Assembly (NCBI GenBank): GCA_030601485.1
Contig: JAUVTO010000026.1
Coordinates: 1-13,731 of the forward strand
Direction: 5' to 3'
Length of the DNA: 13,731 nt
Source: Desulfobacterales bacterium
Lineage (GTDB): Bacteria > Desulfobacterota > Desulfobacteria > Desulfobacterales > UBA11574
Both the position numbers and the translations under genes were made by a program. The first letter of the stretch is position 1, and every line of letters begins with the position of its first letter. Shown here in pieces: positions 13,142 to 13,731 of the stretch. A model generated the notes under the pieces. That model did not search any database. It saw only the letters and a list, made by a program, of their open reading frames with translations, and was not told the origin of the DNA.

Positions 13142-13731
13142 ATGAAATTAGTCAGATTTGGCCAAAAGGGCAACGTCAAGCCGGGGCTCTGGAAAGACGA
13201 CAAAATCGTCGACTTGAGAGAAATCTTTCCTCGGATTCCTGATATAAGCGAAACATTTTTCAGAGAGGGATGGCTTGAAAAAGTTGCCGGGGTTAAGAAT
13301 TCGGGCCGAAAAATCGAGGCGAGGATTGCAAGCCCGATTCATCGCCCGTCCAAGATCATCTGTCTTGGAAAAAATTATGCCGAACATGCCAAAGAAGGAG
13401 GCTTTGAAAATCCTGAAAAACCGCTGATATTTTGCAAAACGCCGAATGCCTTGAGTGGACCTTATGACCCCATAATACTTCCCAGAAGCAGCGGCCAGGT
13501 GGACTGGGAGGTGGAGCTTGCCGTAATCATTGGAAAAGAAGGAAAAAGAATTAATAAAACAAAAGCATTCGATTACATCGCAGGATTTACCGTCATGAAT
13601 GATGTGTCCGGGCGGGAGGCTCAGTTTTCCGATTCCCAATGGTTCAGGGGGAAATCGTTTGACAGCTTTGCGCCGGCCGGTCCTTTCATTGTGACTCCGG
13701 ATGAGATTGACGATGTCAATAACCTGAGGCT
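13142..13731 (+). CDS. fumarylacetoacetate hydrolase family protein, 3' end missing
   Basis: The first 196 codons are present, and the gene runs off the window. The FAH family covers metal-dependent hydrolases, isomerases and decarboxylases of aromatic and keto-acid breakdown, and oxaloacetate decarboxylase-like enzymes. Residues 1-60 are the small N-terminal domain. The catalytic domain starts near SKIICLGKNYAEHAKEGG (70-87), with metal ligands E123 and E125 in DWEVELAVIIGKEG and D154 in GFTVMNDVSGREAQ, then WFRGKSFDSFAPAGPFIV (167-184). AAAGGAG (13131-13137) precedes the ATG. It starts 25 nt after trmJ and may share its transcript. The substrate cannot be named from this part. Confidence 0.93.
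   Translation, partial: MKLVRFGQKGNVKPGLWKDDKIVDLREIFPRIPDISETFFREGWLEKVAGVKNSGRKIEARIASPIHRPSKIICLGKNYAEHAKEGGFENPEKPLIFCKTPNALSGPYDPIILPRSSGQVDWEVELAVIIGKEGKRINKTKAFDYIAGFTVMNDVSGREAQFSDSQWFRGKSFDSFAPAGPFIVTPDEIDDVNNLR

Noticed and set aside
13148..13639. 163-codon minus-strand frame
   Set aside because: It lies antisense to the clear fumarylacetoacetate hydrolase family coding frame and shows no domain.

Overview
The window reads as ordinary bacterial chromosome, moderately AT-rich and densely coded. Gene content and the style of the intergenic repeats suggest a sulfate-reducing Desulfobacterota lineage such as Desulfobacterales. That assignment is inference from family resemblance; there is no rRNA or other marker here. 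No tRNA, rRNA, CRISPR array or autonomous transposase was seen.

Layout. Positions 1-553 hold no convincing gene; they carry a repeat of about 150 bp with inverted ends. A BrnT-type toxin and a ribbon-helix-helix antitoxin follow (554-1073). Next comes a very small reading frame split by a second repeat of the same general style (1089-1361). A same-strand run then covers 1365-6551: yraN, rsmI, a 4'-phosphopantetheinyl transferase, a metallo-beta-lactamase/beta-CASP RNase-like protein, an EamA transporter and an AlkD-like glycosylase. A 54-residue zinc-ribbon protein (6724-6888) meets recD2 tail to tail (6885-9065, minus). A repeat-rich gap separates recD2 from trmO (9371-9781, minus). trmO is divergent from an exported divergent-type polysaccharide deacetylase (10107-10883). 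After another inverted repeat come a 74-residue protein of unknown function, a cyclic-nucleotide-binding-domain protein, an ndk-trmJ pair with a 1-nt overlap, and the first 196 codons of a fumarylacetoacetate-hydrolase-family protein cut by the window edge.

Functional themes are housekeeping: rRNA and tRNA modification (RsmI, TrmO, TrmJ), nucleic-acid repair and processing (YraN, AlkD-like, RecD2, beta-CASP), nucleotide balance (Ndk) and carrier-protein activation. I do not see a convincing new multi-gene system.

The most interesting signals lie in the repeats. The element at 1164-1304 is flanked by an ATTTAT direct repeat. Removing it with one copy of ATTTAT restores a continuous 41-codon frame between the antitoxin gene and yraN. 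The element at about 37-187 shares short core motifs with it. A 7-bp tandem repeat encodes the start of the phosphopantetheinyl transferase. Three TTTGCA boxes spaced exactly 21 bp lie in front of the unknown 74-residue gene.
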